This document shows positions 30,721 through 40,947 of a stretch of 64,000 nucleotides of DNA, piece after piece. The DNA comes from Isochrysis galbana. Lineage: Eukaryota > Haptophyta > Isochrysidales > Isochrysidaceae. Location of the stretch: NCBI GenBank assembly GCA_018136815.1, contig CM030932.1, positions 9,300,001 through 9,364,000 on the forward strand, in the 5' to 3' direction. The notes under the pieces were generated by a model, which saw only the letters and a list, made by a program, of their open reading frames with translations, made no database searches and had not been told where the DNA came from. How positions within the stretch are numbered: position 1 is the stretch's first letter; every line of letters starts with the position of its first letter. A program made the position numbers and the translations under genes.

Positions 30721-30762
30721 TAAAGATTCTGGATTCTTAAAACTATTGTTATAGTTTTAGCG

Positions 30763-32399
30763 ATGGAGCGCGCGCCGACCGCTCCCCTCTCCCAGCCCCC
30801 CGCCGCCACGACGCCCCAACGGGGCCGCCCCAAGCCGCCGGCGCCGAAGCGCTCGCAGGCCGCAGCACCGCCCGACAACGACGTCGAGATGGCCCCGCCA
30901 TCCTCGCCTCCCAGGCAGCCACAGAAGCAGGGAGCAGGCAAAGTCCTGTTCCCTGCAGACCAGCACAGCCAGACTCAAGCACAGAACACCAGCGCCGCCG
31001 GACGCCGGACAGCCACCCACCCAAGGACTCCCCATGGGGTGTGGCAGCTCTGCTGCCACCCCCATGGCGGTAACTCCTACCATCTGTGCACCCCTCGGGG
31101 GCGGGCACATGACACAACAAACAATCCTTGGAGCTTTTGCTCCTTCCAACCAACAACCAACTCCAACACCCAAATCGTATGCGCAAGCTGCGCACGGACA
31201 CAAGGGGAAAAACCACACAAGCAAGCTCAGCAACCACAAGCTCAACAGCCACAGCCACAGTCGCGCAAGCGGGCCGACCCACAGTCGGACCCGATGCCGA
31301 CTCCAAACAACAACACTTCATTCGCCTCCCCTCCACCAGAGGAGGAAGAAGAACCCGAAGACACCCCTTTTTTCATTCAGCTAGCTCAGCTAGCTGAGGA
31401 CAAGAAGGACATTAAAAGCAAAGATGTAGCAACATTCATGAAATTCCTACTCTCTAGGCTGGAAGGCCTAGATGCCACGCCAGATGGGATGGATAAGGGC
31501 CGAAAGGGCCCTTGGATTTTCTACGTCGACGACGATGCACACAACCAATTCAAGGCCGCCTACGGCGACAAACTTCAAACGGTGCTCTCGGGAGTCCCTC
31601 ACGAATTTGGGGTCACCTACGGCGAGCTAGCCGATTCAGCTCCACGAAAATCTAGCGCGGTCCGGTCCTCCCTCAAGGAGGTCGCCACCTACATCGTTTT
31701 CCGCATCTTCGACCCGGTTAAAGCGTACAAAACCAAGACTCGACATCTGGCTAGCGCACTGGAGCGCGAAGGCTTCCATGTCCTTAGGGGCAACCAACAA
31801 AGGGTCAAAACCACGATCGAAGGAATCACGAAAGCACGAAAGTCGAGGCTGGTAAACGCCCTATTTGGCACTTCTACGTATACACGGACACGACTGCACT
31901 GGGCCATCGCTTCCCGAGGACCTTTCATGTGACCCTCGACGATGGGGAAAACTTCAATTTGGACTACGCGGTCCGATCCTCGGTGGAATGCGTGACACCA
32001 GAAGGCGACATCGCCATTCACGGCGCCCCAGGGGGCTGTAAAGGATATGATAAGCCGTGGGCTATCTCGTATCTGCGCAAGAATCAAATCAGTTTTCGCC
32101 AATGCACATGCGAGCAAGACAAAGCGAAAGCGGAGCAACGCAAACGCCAACGCGAGGTGAGCAACGCCATGGACTACAGGGCCCTTATGGGCCTTGGAGC
32201 GGCGGCACCTTGCCGCCGATTCATGGCGGGCGAGTGCAAGAATAATCGCATGAAAGGGCGGCAAATCGTCCAATGCTCTTCCAGCCATGACATCCCCGGA
32301 TGTTGGGTAAAGGACCCCGCAACGGGCAAGCAACATTGTATGGTAAAATGCAATCTTAAACCAAATAAGGCTTATCCAGGATACTGCATACTGCGTTAA
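30763..32399 (+). pseudogene. LINE ORF1 protein with CCCH zinc finger
   Basis: Starts MERAPTAPLSQPPAA with a Pro-rich, disordered N-terminus and a PKPPAPKRSQ basic patch. A folded part follows (FIQLAQLAEDKKDIKSKD, LSRLEGLDATPDGMDKGRKG, ASALEREGFHVLRGNQQR). Near 31930 the frame shifts by one and the protein continues LDYAVRSSVECVTPEGD, a CTCEQDKAKAEQRKRQ helix, then a CCCH finger (CRRFMAGEC, later CSSSH) and a Cys-rich end. This is an RNA-binding particle protein of a non-LTR element. One frameshift means this copy is probably not translated in full. Confidence 0.75.
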
Positions 32400-32422
32400 C
32401 GGAGCTAGCTGCCTATACCGTC

Positions 32423-33066
32423 ATGGTGAATAACAATGATATAAGGATTGCAACATACAATATGAATGGAGCAAAACATAAATTAGCATCTACTCTAGCG
32501 CAAGCGAGATTAGGAGGAGTCCACATCTTGTACGCGCAAGAATTGCATCACTACACCGATGGATGGCACTTGAAGGTGCGAAACTTGGCCCGGTCCCTAG
32601 GGTGGGACTGGTTTCAATCTCCCGCAACTAGGGGCGACCCGGGAAGCGGAGTGGCGGTAGCCATTAGAAGAGACAGCAGCGACGTAGTGGTAGAATCTTG
32701 GTCGGTAGTTATCCCGGGGAGGCTGGTAGTGGTAAAGGCAAAAATCGGGCATGAAACGATATCTTTCTCCTCCGTGTATCTAAATGCTCAACCTAACAAG
32801 CGTAAAGAAGACATTAAAACGCTACACGAGACGACGGAAATACCTTCTCACACTATACTAGCTGGCGACCTTAACTGCGTCGAAAGCATAAGTAGAGATA
32901 CCCGGTCCATCGCGGGGGCGACCACTTACGCAAACTCGGGGGGCAGAGCCCTCACGAGGGCGCTCGCCTCGCATGGGCTCACGGACATCCAATTACTAGT
33001 AAATCCGGGCCTGAAGGACCAATACACGAGGTGCGGACATCAGACCCACACGAGGATAGATCGCGT
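32423..33066 (+). pseudogene. LINE ORF2 APE-type endonuclease domain
   Basis: Begins 23 bases after ORF1. It shows the apurinic-type endonuclease series: IRIATYNMNGAKHK with the metal-binding Asn, LYAQELHHY with the catalytic Glu, GSGVAVAIRR, VSSVYLNAQ-like strands, LAGDLNCVES with Asp-x-Asn, and HTRIDRV near the end. The usual Ser/Asp-His motif lies beyond the point where the LINE reading stops (about 33066), so the domain is cut. It nicks target DNA to prime reverse transcription in intact relatives. Confidence 0.8.
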
Positions 33067-33859
33067 GACAAAGACCATAACTTTTACCTGCGCCGCGCGA
33101 GGCCGATCTCGGAGCGAGATCGCGTCCTTTCCCTCGCGGAGCGCGGAGCGCGGAGAGACCCCCCACGAGATATCTTGGGACCGGAGAATGTTTTGGACGA
33201 ATCTTCCTGCCGTCGGCCGAGGAGAGGCGGACGGAGAGAGAGAGAGAGAGAGTCTCGCAGAGCGACTGCAGAACGAGAAGTCGAAGTCATGCCGGTTTAT
33301 TACCTTAAACGAGCCAACAATTATAGTAACAGCAAAAACAAAATCCGAATCGCAAATTTCGAGACCAAAATCTGCAAACCTGGACTTGAGACCGTGGGGA
33401 ATCCGAATCTGTGTGTCTTGTGCGTCAGTGGCAACACGGGGAACTGTTCAATTGTAATTGCGAGCGCGTACCTTACACGAATATTCATGCCTACAGCCTT
33501 CAGATGCAGATGGGCAGGAATACAACAAAAGGATATAAATGTGAGGACCCCACGATATACAATGGAAGACAACCCGAACCAACACCAGCATAAAGGACGA
33601 ATCACAGTCTCCCGCCCCCTTCTCTCCAACTCCCGGCCGAAGCAGCGCGCGCGGCCTCCCCGGAACCAGCTTCTCCGATGGAGAGGGAACTGGGAAAGGG
33701 GGAGGGGGTTGTTAGGGGTTAAGGTTGGGTAGTAGGGAGGTACACAAGCACACTACCTGACGCCGCACGCGTAGCGGGGAATTTTAAGAAGATTTTTTTT
33801 TAAAGATTCTGGATTCTGGGCTAGCACCTACTACGTCTAGGTTTCACTACCTCTCCACC

Positions 33860-33896
33860 GACATCGCCCTTACCCTTACCCTTACCCTTACCCCCT
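33860..33896 (+). repeat. CCCTTA hexamer repeat
   Basis: About five CCCTTA units. The complement is TAAGGG, not the canonical TTAGGG telomere unit. Confidence 0.8.
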
Positions 33897-33901
33897 ATAT
33901 A

Positions 33902-34085
33902 CCTACATGTGAAACACAGGAACAGTGTTTTTTTTCGGAGGCCCAAAACATATGTTTTTCGCTGTTTTATTTCGGGCGGCCTCCCTACCCCGCACATCTG
34001 TTTTTCACACTGTTTTTTTTCGACGGCAAAAAACATACTGTTTTTGCTGTTTTATTTCTAAGTTTGGCTGTGTTTCACATGTAGG
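33902..34085. mobile_element. 184-bp MITE with perfect 18-bp terminal inverted repeats
   Basis: CCTACATGTGAAACACAG at 33902-33919 is the exact inverse of CTGTGTTTCACATGTAGG at 34068-34085. The interior is T-rich with repeated CTGTTTTATTTC and GTTTTTTTTCG blocks that are partly palindromic. TATATA lies outside both ends, directly on the left and two bases away on the right, so the duplication is unclear. No protein is encoded. Confidence 0.7.
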
Positions 34086-35417
34086 CTTATATACCTCCCT
34101 TTCCTCCACCTCCCGCCTCCTTTCTTTCTCCTTTCTCCTTTCCCTTTCCCCCTTTATCTTTCACTGGTCAGAGCGGGGTCGGGCAACGGGCTGTGAGTAA
34201 GGCGGGCATGTGTGCAATGTGCATGTGTGGGCTTGTGCACGACGCGATGGGCGGCGAGGCGTGGCGAGGGCGTGCTAGGAAGTGAGGGATGTCTTTAAAC
34301 TGTCGAATCAAGCCGAAGCTTGATCGTGTCAAGTCTCATTCGGGGCACAATCTTGAGAGAGAGAGAGAGAGGGAGGGAGGGGAACGCGCTACATGACGAC
34401 GGCACACGTGACCACCTCACAAAACTCAATCTACTAACACCACTCAATCAACAAAAGAACTCAGAAACAAACATAAACGCTCGAAACAAACAAGGAAGCA
34501 GACAAATGAATTGACGAGCGATGTGAAACCTCGGTGTTCAGTATGTCGAGCGAGCGGCGAACCATCGAGACAAGCCCTGAAAACAAAATTCGTTCGCACT
34601 ATCGAGTATCGAATCCGCTTTGAGTATAGAGATACTCTGGATTCGACATAGGTGCGCTACCTTGGGCCTGGTTCGGAGTGTGGGGTCCAAGCAGGCCTAT
34701 TGCCTATTGCCTTTTGCCTTTTGCTGCCTTTTGCCTTTTGCTTTTGGGTAACTGGTGTTTGTATTTGCTATTTGCCGTTTGCCGGGGTGTGCGCGGGTTT
34801 GTTTGTGGTTTGTTGTTCCTTGTGCTCGGGGTATGGGTATTCATGTTGTGTTTCGTTCGTGTGTCTGGTGTCTTCTAGTGGTGCATCTTAATTGTGTTTT
34901 ATATCTTGGGTTCCTCAACGATGTGCGCCACCCCAGCTTGGTGGCTATCGTGAGGAGTTCTGCGTTCTGCACTTGGTACTAGCTTGTCCTTCGGTCCTAG
35001 CGTGAATAGGCTTATGCTTATATCGTTCAAATCTCATATCTCTCCTTTTCGTCGGCTTTCTGCCCATGCCCCCTTGGGCCGTTCTAGCCGAATCGGTCGT
35101 GTTCGCAAATAGGAGAGGGAGAGGACGGAGAGAGGGGAGGGGAGAGAGGTGTGGGAGGGAAGAGAAGGCTGGAAAAAAAACTTGACCTTGACCCCAACCC
35201 CTTCATGTAAAAAAGTACTTTAGTTCCCCCCCCCCACCGCGCCCTTCCCTCTTCCGCCCCCCCCACCCCCCCTTCTAACGCCTAACCCAACCCCCGATTC
35301 TCTCCTTTCTCCCCTCCCTCTTCTCCTGTCTCTCTACCTCCCCCCCCCCACCCGCCCTGATCATCGCCGGCGAGTGAAGCTGCGCGGCTCCACATCGACC
35401 GAGCGCCCTCTATCCCG
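34086..35417. other. intergenic with simple repeats and a long hairpin
   Basis: Includes (GA)n at 34354-34382, a TTTTGCC repeat (34705-34745) and C/G-rich tracts at 35220-35275. A hairpin at 34609-34646 pairs TCGAATCC with GGATTCGA and GAGTAT with ATACTC. A hydrophobic open frame at 34652-34891 comes from the TTTTGCC repeat and is not considered a gene. Confidence 0.5.
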
Positions 35418-36529
35418 ATGCTCTTTCCAGGCTCCTCTCGCTCCCTCGCCCTGCTAGGCGCTGGCGTGTGCGTGTGCACAGGGCTGTGGGCACTACGACT
35501 TCGGCATCGCAATGCAGGTCGCTGTCCATGTATCAGCTGTACCTGCGGTCCGACATGCACATGTTCGCCGGGCTCGCCGGGCTGCGATCCATGCGCCGAA
35601 TTCCAGCTTGCGCAGGCCACTCGGGCCAAGGGAGCATCTGCAACACAGATGAGATGCCCTTGTGTCGAATGCACTTGTGGGCCAGAGTGCAAATGTTCAC
35701 CTGGCTCACCCGGATGTGATCCGTGCGCCAAATTCCAGCAGGCCGCCATCGAGAAAGCACCTCCTCCAGGGCCGGTAATCTCTCCCTCTGATAAATCAGA
35801 TCGCAGCTCGCCACCTGCTTGGTGGCGCGATGCAGTACTTGCAGCTTCCCAAGCGGGAGCAAACACGACTCTACTGAAGATTGATGAGTGGGAGCGAGGC
35901 GATGGCTGGCGCAAGGCGAATGGCTGGTATGGAAGTGACTATATTCATGGTGCTGACGCGGCGGTGCACATTCCGGGTTATCTTCTTGATAGGGCTCTGG
36001 GTGGAGGGGTGCGTCTGGTTGGCGCTGCACATTTTGGTATTGGTGCCGAATCGCACAAAGGATTGTGTCACGGAGGCGCCATGACGGCCTTGATGGACGA
36101 TGTCATTGGCTGGTGCGGCTTTTGTGCAGAAGGCACATGTAAGCCTTGGTGCGGATTCACTGTGCAAGTCGACACGTCGCTCAAGGCCCCCATCAAGGTG
36201 TGTGCACAGCAACCGGAAGCAGTTCATGAATTGTGCTCGGCTTTTCGAGTTGTAAGCACGCAACCTGTGATCTGGAAGTCATCATGCCCGACGGTGCTTT
36301 GTGGGTAACAATGCTAGGTACAACCTTTAGCCGGCTGCTCATTTGATTCGCCCGTGCATCTTGTACGTAGGTGGGTTCTTGGCTCAGGATCGAGGCGACG
36401 GTGACTGAAGTTTCCGGGCGCAAGGTGTGGCTCAAGGCATCGCTGAGTGATCCAACTGCTGAAGCTGGCAAGCGCATTCATTGCGAGGCCAAGGGACTCT
36501 TCCTCATTAAGAAGGAAGAGCACCGATGA
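35418..36529 (+). CDS. hotdog thioesterase with two Cys-rich repeats
   Basis: PaaI/THEM4-type hotdog enzymes hydrolyse acyl-CoA thioesters. Two exons (35418-36197, 36371-36529, phase 0) give 312 residues. A hydrophobic N-terminal segment (residues about 10-27) could anchor or export the protein. Residues about 35-62 and 80-107 are two copies of a Cys-rich unit (CPC-x2-CTCGP-x-C-x-CSPGSPGCDPCA), metallothionein-like. The hotdog domain follows: HFGIGAESHKGLCHGGAM, MTALMDDVIGW, GFTVQVDTSLKAPIKV, then in exon 2 LRIEATVTEVSGRKVWLKA and an AKGLFLIKK end. The HGG with Asp in MDD is the family active-site context. Met 35418 precedes the hydrophobic segment and is the natural start. Confidence 0.82.
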
Positions 36530-37267
36530 TAGGCATAGAGGTCATGCGGTGCAAGGATAGCAGATTCATAGAGCAGAATCATAGACGACTAATGATGATA
36601 GCGGCTCTAATGGTGATATTTACGACGAACGATGCGTGTTGCTTCAGAAAGTGTTGCGGAGCCACTACGCATTGCAGGCCGGGGAAGACCATCGCGCATT
36701 GCGCAGCATCTTTTCTTCACACTATCACCCAATTCCAACGATGGTCGTTGGTCGATGGTCAAACTCAAAACAATATGCCCACTAGTCAGCCCAAGCAAAG
36801 ATGGGAAGATGCCGTTGACGAGTTCTCGGTTCTCGGGCGCCTGATGTGACGGTCCCCCATCCGTTGAGGGCAGAGAATGCGCTCCCCGCCGCTCTCCTAG
36901 CGCTGAGGCGGGGGGTGAACAGCAACCCTATTCGCTCCCCGTTTTGATGCGACACGTGCTTCGCGACAGTTGAGTGCTCTTAAAAGGCAGATGGAAGCAC
37001 CTTTGAAGGTGCTTCGCGACAGTTGAGTGCTCTGAGCTCCATATATTATGGATGTTTATTCAATCACTCAAACGCATCCTATCTTGCCAAAGTTTAAAGC
37101 AAGCTGGAAGCTGGGCCCAGTTTGGCAGGCTTGGTGTGTTGGTGGCTTTGTTGTCGTTGCTTCTGTGTGGCCAGGGCATGTGTGGCCGTCAGGGCGTGCC
37201 GCGGGGCATGGATCGCGGCACTTGGGTGGTGGGTGTCGCTTCGCGAGGGCGGTCGGGCGGCGCAGCG
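36530..37267. other. intergenic with a 25-bp direct repeat
   Basis: GTGCTTCGCGACAGTTGAGT plus GCTCT occurs at 36956-36980 and 37009-37033, 53 bases apart. No gene was seen. Confidence 0.5.
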
Positions 37268-37375
37268 TCTGCCCGCATGAGCCGATCGTCTATCGTCTAG
37301 CGCGGCTAGGGCTAGGGGGACGGGAGGAGAGGAGGGGAGCGACGCGCGCTGCATGACTCGATCTTTTTAACGATG
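37268..37375 (-). mobile_element. degenerate LINE ORF1 head
   Basis: On the minus strand a decayed hairpin (around 37360-37375, CCATCGTTAAAAAGATCG) precedes ATG at 37354 and MQRASLPSSPPVPLAL, similar to the MERA starts elsewhere. Only the head is recognisable. Confidence 0.4.
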
Positions 37376-37643
37376 GTTGCGGGCAGTGAGGGAAGGCTGG
37401 ACGTCCCTCCGGTTTATTCTTTTGGTGCTCTACTGGGCAAAGGGCTGTAGGCCCCTTTCACCCAAAGGGCTGAAGAAGCCTCACGGGCACATGTGCACAC
37501 AACATCAAGACAATGCTAGCATGAAGTGACACACTAGCGAGTCGGCCGGGTGAAATCTGAGGTCCGCCGAGAGGTCTGCTGAGCACAGCGGAGCTTGCAG
37601 TTAGATGCGCATATGCCCTCACTGTCGTGCACGGTGGGCAAAG
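37376..37643. other. 3' flank of the membrane-protein gene
   Basis: No feature was seen apart from a short repeated GGGC-x-AAAGGGCTG motif (37435-37472). Confidence 0.4.
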
Positions 37644-39459
37644 TCAGTCAACGACCAAACTATCCAGACTATTGATGGAGGAAGCCACCGAATTCGCACG
37701 GCGGTACGCCCCTCGGCTGGAAGGCAGCGGCTTGGACGCGCTACCATTCCCGATTGGCCTTGACACACTCAGTGCGGGATGGTCGAGCGCGCGTTGCCAC
37801 AGCGGGACGGCGTTCACGCCTTGTGCACCGGCTGCACTGCTGCTTGCAGCGCCCACGTCTACGGGGGCAGGTGGGCGCGCCCGAGCTCTGAGGCCTGCCA
37901 TTTGTAGGCTAGGTCCAGCGCCCGCCCCGTTGCCCGCTGTGTGCGCGGACGAGGCGAAGGGCCTGCCGTTGCCGCAATCATTCTTGGGTGGCGTGACGGG
38001 GAATCCATCCTCTCTGCCAGGCGTTTGGGGCTCAATGATCGAGTGTAGAGCCTCCCCATACATGCTGCAGCCGCTGCCCAGGTGCCCGAGCGACACTGCC
38101 ATCCCATGGCTGGCTGGATGCATCGCCGGGCTGCCTGCGGAATGGCCGCCGTGGCCGAGACAGCCGGCGCCGCTACACAACGAGGCACCGGCGTTGAACG
38201 GCGCGATCCCGACGACCACGCCAGGCTGGGGGATGCATGAGGGCGACAGTTGCGAAGGGCCCAAGGGAGAGGCGCGGCCCGTTGCGCCTACATGCGACAT
38301 GGCGGCCGGCCCGGCCGCTGGCCCGCCGCTGTTGCCGCAGCCATTTGCGCTGGCACCGGCCGCGATGTCCTCCTGCGAGCCCCGAGGCGACAGCCGGTGG
38401 AGGCGGCCGCCGCGCTGTATTTGCTGCGTGTGCTGGATGCGAGCCAGGCGTTGCCGTTGCAGCTGCTCTGCGCTTGCAGGAAGCCCGTCATCAGCCTCGT
38501 CTACCGAAGGAACCTGCAGTGAGGGAAGGGGCGACGAGGGTCAGGGCGAGGCTTGCCAGCGTGCGTGGGTAACGTCATCCGGACGTGCCGTGCGCTAAGC
38601 TTAGCAGCTGGGCGCACCGACTCATCCTGATGGAAGTCGCGATAGTAAATCCATGGCACGGTCTCGATGAGCGAGCAGATGGCGAGTACCGCCGACACGC
38701 ACTGAAGATGGCGCAGGGAGGGATAGCAGGCAGCGTCGGCTTGTCGGCGCGCACAAGGAGGGCGTGGACAGAGCGAAGGCGCGCAGCGCGGGCGGCGAAG
38801 GGTGGGGCGGTCTCGCGCTCTCTTCGCTCGCGCACCTGGAGTGTCCACGCAAGCAGCATGATGAGAGCAGGCTTATCTCCGGCAAAGCAGTGCTCGAAAG
38901 AGAGTTCCATGAAGCGGTGGACGACCTGCCCATATGAGACAAAGGGGAACTGGACGAGGTGCTGATTGAAGAAGGAAAGGATGAGCAGCACTACGCCGAC
39001 GATGAGGCACATCACGGACGCGGCGAGAGTGTCGGAGCGGAGGCCCTGCTGCACCATGCAGAAGCAGCGGATGCCGACGGGCCCCATGAGGAGCATTGTG
39101 CCGGCAAAGAAGTAGGCCGACACTGCCACGTACTCAAATTCGAGCTCGCGCACGATCACCTCGGTTGCCGAAGTGGCGCGTGTGTCGAAGCCGCCTGCGA
39201 GCGTGCGGTGGAGCGCAAACACCGAGAAGAAGCAGGCGCAGAGGTTCATGAGGAAGCACCCAATGGACATGATAACGTGCAGCCGCTTCATGAAGTGTAT
39301 CCACGAGTGTCCCGGCCAGTGGACCGACGGGTCGGGGGGCATCGCGCCACCGATTGCAACGGCTGCGCCCACGCACGAGAGGAGGAGGAAGGAGGTGAAG
39401 AGCAGCATCGTGTTGGAGGCGTAGTCGTGCAGCGCCGGCGGCTGCACCGTCCAGACCAT
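37644..39459 (-). CDS. multi-pass membrane protein with long disordered tail
   Basis: Three exons on the minus strand (39459-38836, 38701-38585, 38513-37644; all phase 0, GT-AG) give 536 residues. Five hydrophobic helices are visible at about residues 18-42 (MLLFTSFLLLSCVGAAVAIG), 62-85, 111-134, 146-168 and 198-225. The last crosses the exon 1/2 join (LIMLLAWTLQ, then CVSAVLAICSLIETVPWIYY). Exon 3 encodes a Gly/Pro/Ser/Ala-rich tail that opens with a helix (LQRQRLARIQHTQQIQ) and ends SINSLDSLVVD. Helix 2 is Cys-rich (GCFLMNLCACFFSVF). I do not recognise the family. It could be a channel-like or receptor-like protein, with the tail probably cytosolic. Confidence 0.7.
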
Positions 39460-39774
39460 CGTGTGATCGTGTGCGGTGAGGCTTGAGCTGGAGGGTTCAG
39501 GGGCTATTGGGAGCAGGAGAGCGAGGAGGGCAGAGGGAGAAACGGAGGGGTGGTGTGGGGGGGAAGAGAGAGAGAGAAGGGGAAGAAGAGGGGGTGCTCA
39601 AGGGAGGCGGGCGCCGCCAGCCATCCGGCGGGTGGGGGAAAAAGGGCTCCGTCAGATCTACGCTGTAAAAGAAGGAAGGAAGAGCCGCGCGCCTCGTAGG
39701 TCGGGGGCGGGACGCCGCGGCGAAAAAAAAAAACCATCTGAAGATTCAGGGCTATAGGGCTAGGCAGGAATATC
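39460..39774. other. intergenic, GA-rich promoter side of the membrane gene
   Basis: Purine-rich low-complexity sequence with A9 at 39724. No gene was seen. Confidence 0.45.
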
Positions 39775-39890
39775 AACATATCGTAAAACATATTTGGGCG
39801 GTACGATTTCGCGAAATAAATATGTCGACATATTTGCTACATATTTGGGCGGGCAGGGGCGGGTGGCTCCTACATATTTGGGCGGGGCGG
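39775..39890 (+). repeat. TACATATTTGGG repeat, copy 2
   Basis: Same block order as 18345-18450, including ATATGTCGACATATTT and three ACATATTTGGG units, each followed by a G-rich spacer. Confidence 0.55.
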
Positions 39891-40404
39891 GGCGGGGACG
39901 GGGAGGCGCGAGCGCGCGAGCGCGCGCAGGGGTGCAGTGGCGTGGGGTGGGGGGAGTACGAGAGAGGAGACAAGAACGAGCGAGGCAGAGCGATGCCAGG
40001 TGTTGAGTGGGGGCGAGGCGAGAGGTGAGGCGGGCCAGCTTGCCCCCTGCTCCCTGCTCCTGGCTCCCCCTCACTACCCCTACGGCCGCTCGGGCCCGCC
40101 CGCGCGCGCGGCCCCGTGGTTCTGCGTCGCCGGCACCATCGCCTCGAACGCCGCGGCGAGCAGCTTGCTCACGAGCTCGTCGCTCGTCGCCGTCCGCCCG
40201 CTCCCCCAGTTCCCTAATCCGGTTGGAGTCGATGCCCCTTGAGGGGGGAGGGGGGAAGGGGGTGTAGCGGGTAAGGGGGTGAGGGGGTGAGAGAGTTGGG
40301 TTTAGGCGATGGCGAGAAGCAGCACCGTGAGTGCGATGGGACCCCCGTAGCTAGTAGCTAGCAGTATAGTAGCCTGAACCTTCAAGAATGTTTTTTTTGT
40401 ACCT
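39891..40404. other. intergenic, possible exon scrap
   Basis: The minus strand between 40230 and 40085 reads DELVSKLLAAAFEAMVPA in an open stretch, which could be an exon remnant. The rest is G-rich low complexity. Confidence 0.3.
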
Positions 40405-40567
40405 GGTCGAAGCTGAAGCAGCGCGCGCACGACCTCCCCGAGCCCAAAGACTCCGCTTTGAGGGAACTGGGGAAGAACAAAAGGGGTTGACGGTAGATAA
40501 GGACGGGTAGTAGGGAGTAGCATCGCGCCGTACAAGTAGCGGAAAATTTGAAAAGATCTTTTTTCTA
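40405..40567 (+). mobile_element. LINE 3' end, 5'-truncated
   Basis: Matches 33630-33800: GAAGCAGCGCGCGC, CCTCCCCG, GGGAACTGGG, GGGTAGTAGGGAG, then GTAGCGGAAAATTTGAAAAGA and a T run. This is the 3' terminus of the LINE type at 30738-33800. Confidence 0.6.
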
Positions 40568-40569
40568 AT

Positions 40570-40947
40570 GCCATACTGCATGTTTATGTAATTGTGAACC
40601 GCACAGAAACAAGCTGCTATGCGCACGCGCGCACGCACGGCGCCCCCGCGGGGGAACCGATGCACATCGCGCAGTGCGCATCCACGGCGTGCACATGGGT
40701 GATTGCAACTCATCACACCCTTCCCGCGAGAGATCTCTCTTATACTGCATGTTTATGCAATTGTGAACCGCAGAGAAACAAGCTGCTATGCGCACACACG
40801 GCGCACGGCGCCCCCGCGGGGGAACCGATAGCACATCGGGTTGCAACTCATCACACCCTTCCCGCGCGAAATCTCTCTTATACGGCATGTTTATGTAATT
40901 GTGAACCGCAGAGAAACAAGCTGCTATGCGCACGCACGGCGTCTCCA
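40570..40947 (+). repeat. three-copy tandem repeat, about 140-175 bp units
   Basis: Units start at about 40570, 40746 and 40885 with GCATGTTTATG(T/C)AATTGTGAACC, followed by GAAACAAGCTGCTATGCGCAC and GGCGCCCCCGCGGGGGAACC. The first two continue to ACTCATCACACCCTTCCCGC and TCTCTCTTATAC. The third is cut after about 60 bases. Confidence 0.8.

Larger units (their letters stand above)
30738..33800 (+). mobile_element. LINE with both ends and 17-bp TSD, ORF2 truncated
   Basis: The 17-mer TAAAGATTCTGGATTCT is repeated perfectly at 30721-30737 and 33801-33817, which fixes both ends. The first base starts a 9-bp hairpin (TAAAACTAT, loop TGTT, ATAGTTTTA), and the ATG of ORF1 follows 3 bases after it. 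ORF1 (30763-32399) and an ORF2 endonuclease (32423-33066) are followed by about 730 bases without reverse transcriptase, then a 3' end reading GGGGAATTTTAAGAAGA plus eight T. At 3,063 bp it lacks most of ORF2. Perfect flanks suggest a recent insertion, probably mobilised in trans. Confidence 0.85.

Noticed and set aside
33860-33896. Interstitial telomere tract
   Set aside because: The unit is CCCTTA, whose complement is TAAGGG, not the TTAGGG telomere unit. It is treated as a simple repeat.
34652-34891. Hydrophobic 79-residue ORF resembling a membrane protein
   Set aside because: It is encoded by a TTTTGCC repeat and adjacent T/G-rich sequence, with no conserved motif and no splice context.
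37627-38598. Plus-strand 323-residue ORF
   Set aside because: It is the antisense of exon 3 of the membrane-protein gene, which joins two upstream exons in phase; the plus frame has no family features.
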